DNA of 7,419 bases from Sulfuriferula sp. Its GTDB lineage: Bacteria > Pseudomonadota > Gammaproteobacteria > Burkholderiales > Sulfuriferulaceae. The stretch covers positions 1 to 7,419 of the forward strand of contig DAICZK010000067.1 of assembly GCA_027311185.1 (NCBI GenBank), given 5' to 3'. The translations under genes and the position numbers were made by a program. The notes beneath the pieces are model-generated. The model ran no database searches. It was not told where the DNA came from and saw only the letters and a program-made list of their open reading frames with translations. Below, one piece after another: positions 7,367 through 7,419 of this stretch; positions within the stretch are counted from its first letter, which is position 1; every line of letters begins with the position of its first letter.

Positions 7367-7419
7367 GATTACGCAGAGTCACGAAAAAAAATCCCAACCG
7401 GTGAGGGTTGGGATTTTGC
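7304..7419 (+). CDS. Possible ORF start running off the right edge, doubtful
   Basis: An ATG at 7304 is preceded by GGTGGAG (7291-7297) at a good distance and stays open for 38 codons to the window end (starts MARREWKRCGMGLW; basic, Trp-rich). I do not recognise it. It would read straight through the strong terminator-like hairpin at 7384-7417, which argues against it being a real gene. Confidence 0.12.
   Translation, partial: MARREWKRCGMGLWGRYISPQDYAESRKKIPTGEGWDF
7384..7417 (-). terminator. Rho-independent terminator, best read on the - strand
   Basis: AAAATCCCAACC (7388-7399) and GGTTGGGATTTT (7406-7417) form a perfect 12-bp stem around a six-base loop. Eight A residues at 7384-7391 become a T8 run after the stem on the - strand, the classic intrinsic terminator layout. 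On the + strand only four T follow before GC, so termination of the pbpC transcript here would be weaker but possible. The natural reading is that a leftward gene ends just beyond the right edge, with this hairpin serving it or both strands. Confidence 0.72.

Larger units (their letters stand above)
7081..7383. other. Intergenic stretch after pbpC with no convincing gene
   Basis: About 300 bases follow the pbpC TAG (7078-7080). No frame on either strand carries a protein I recognise. There is no tRNA-like cloverleaf and no clear -35/-10 pair. Only a weak imperfect hairpin directly follows pbpC (7081-7085 with 7111-7115), and it has no T-run, so no intrinsic terminator for the operon is evident there. 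A 9-bp inverted repeat pair lies at 7259-7267 and 7358-7366. Confidence 0.6.

Noticed and set aside
1..7419. A new defence or mobile system in the window
   Set aside because: All substantial coding capacity is taken up by the known macroglobulin-PBP1C pair, with no integrase, transposase, CRISPR-like repeat array or unknown gene cluster.

Overview
The window holds one recognisable two-gene operon on the + strand and a short non-coding tail. The genes are a bacterial alpha-2-macroglobulin (YfhM/MagD type), cut off at its 5' end by the window edge, and directly after it pbpC, encoding the bifunctional penicillin-binding protein 1C. This order and its very tight spacing are well known from Proteobacteria such as Escherichia coli. 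The DNA looks moderately GC-rich. Both proteins resemble gammaproteobacterial versions, and I would lean weakly towards a Xanthomonadales-like bacterium. That placement is a guess: nothing here (rRNA, tRNA) fixes the taxon.

Layout: 3-4756 is the alpha-2-macroglobulin gene. It lacks the signal peptide/lipobox end and roughly the first 150 residues, judged against my memory of E. coli YfhM. Its macroglobulin-like domains, bait stretch and thioester motif (CVEQ, Cys codon 3201-3203) can all be read. The gene is broken by an apparent single-base loss near 3885-3890. The reading frame of the 5' part runs on to a stop at 4059-4061, while the true C-terminal domain continues in another frame to the stop at 4754-4756. 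pbpC (4753-7080) starts inside that stop codon (ATGA overlap) and is intact. It has an N-terminal membrane anchor, a GT51 glycosyltransferase with all its motifs, a transpeptidase with SxxK, SxN and KTG, and the PBP1C C-terminal domain.

How they work together: the established model is that the macroglobulin is a periplasmic, membrane-anchored protease trap. It covalently captures proteases that get past the outer membrane, and PBP1C is thought to help rebuild damaged peptidoglycan. The overlap suggests translational coupling. If the frameshift is real, it would remove the last domain of the trap and could lower pbpC translation.

The last 339 bases (7081-7419) hold no convincing gene. They contain a strong hairpin at 7384-7417 whose T-run lies on the - strand, so it most likely terminates a convergent gene lying beyond the right edge. 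A 9-bp inverted repeat pair and two very weak short ORFs are also there. I found no CRISPR array, insertion sequence, RNA gene or new defence system. The most notable point is the frameshift in an otherwise well-conserved gene.
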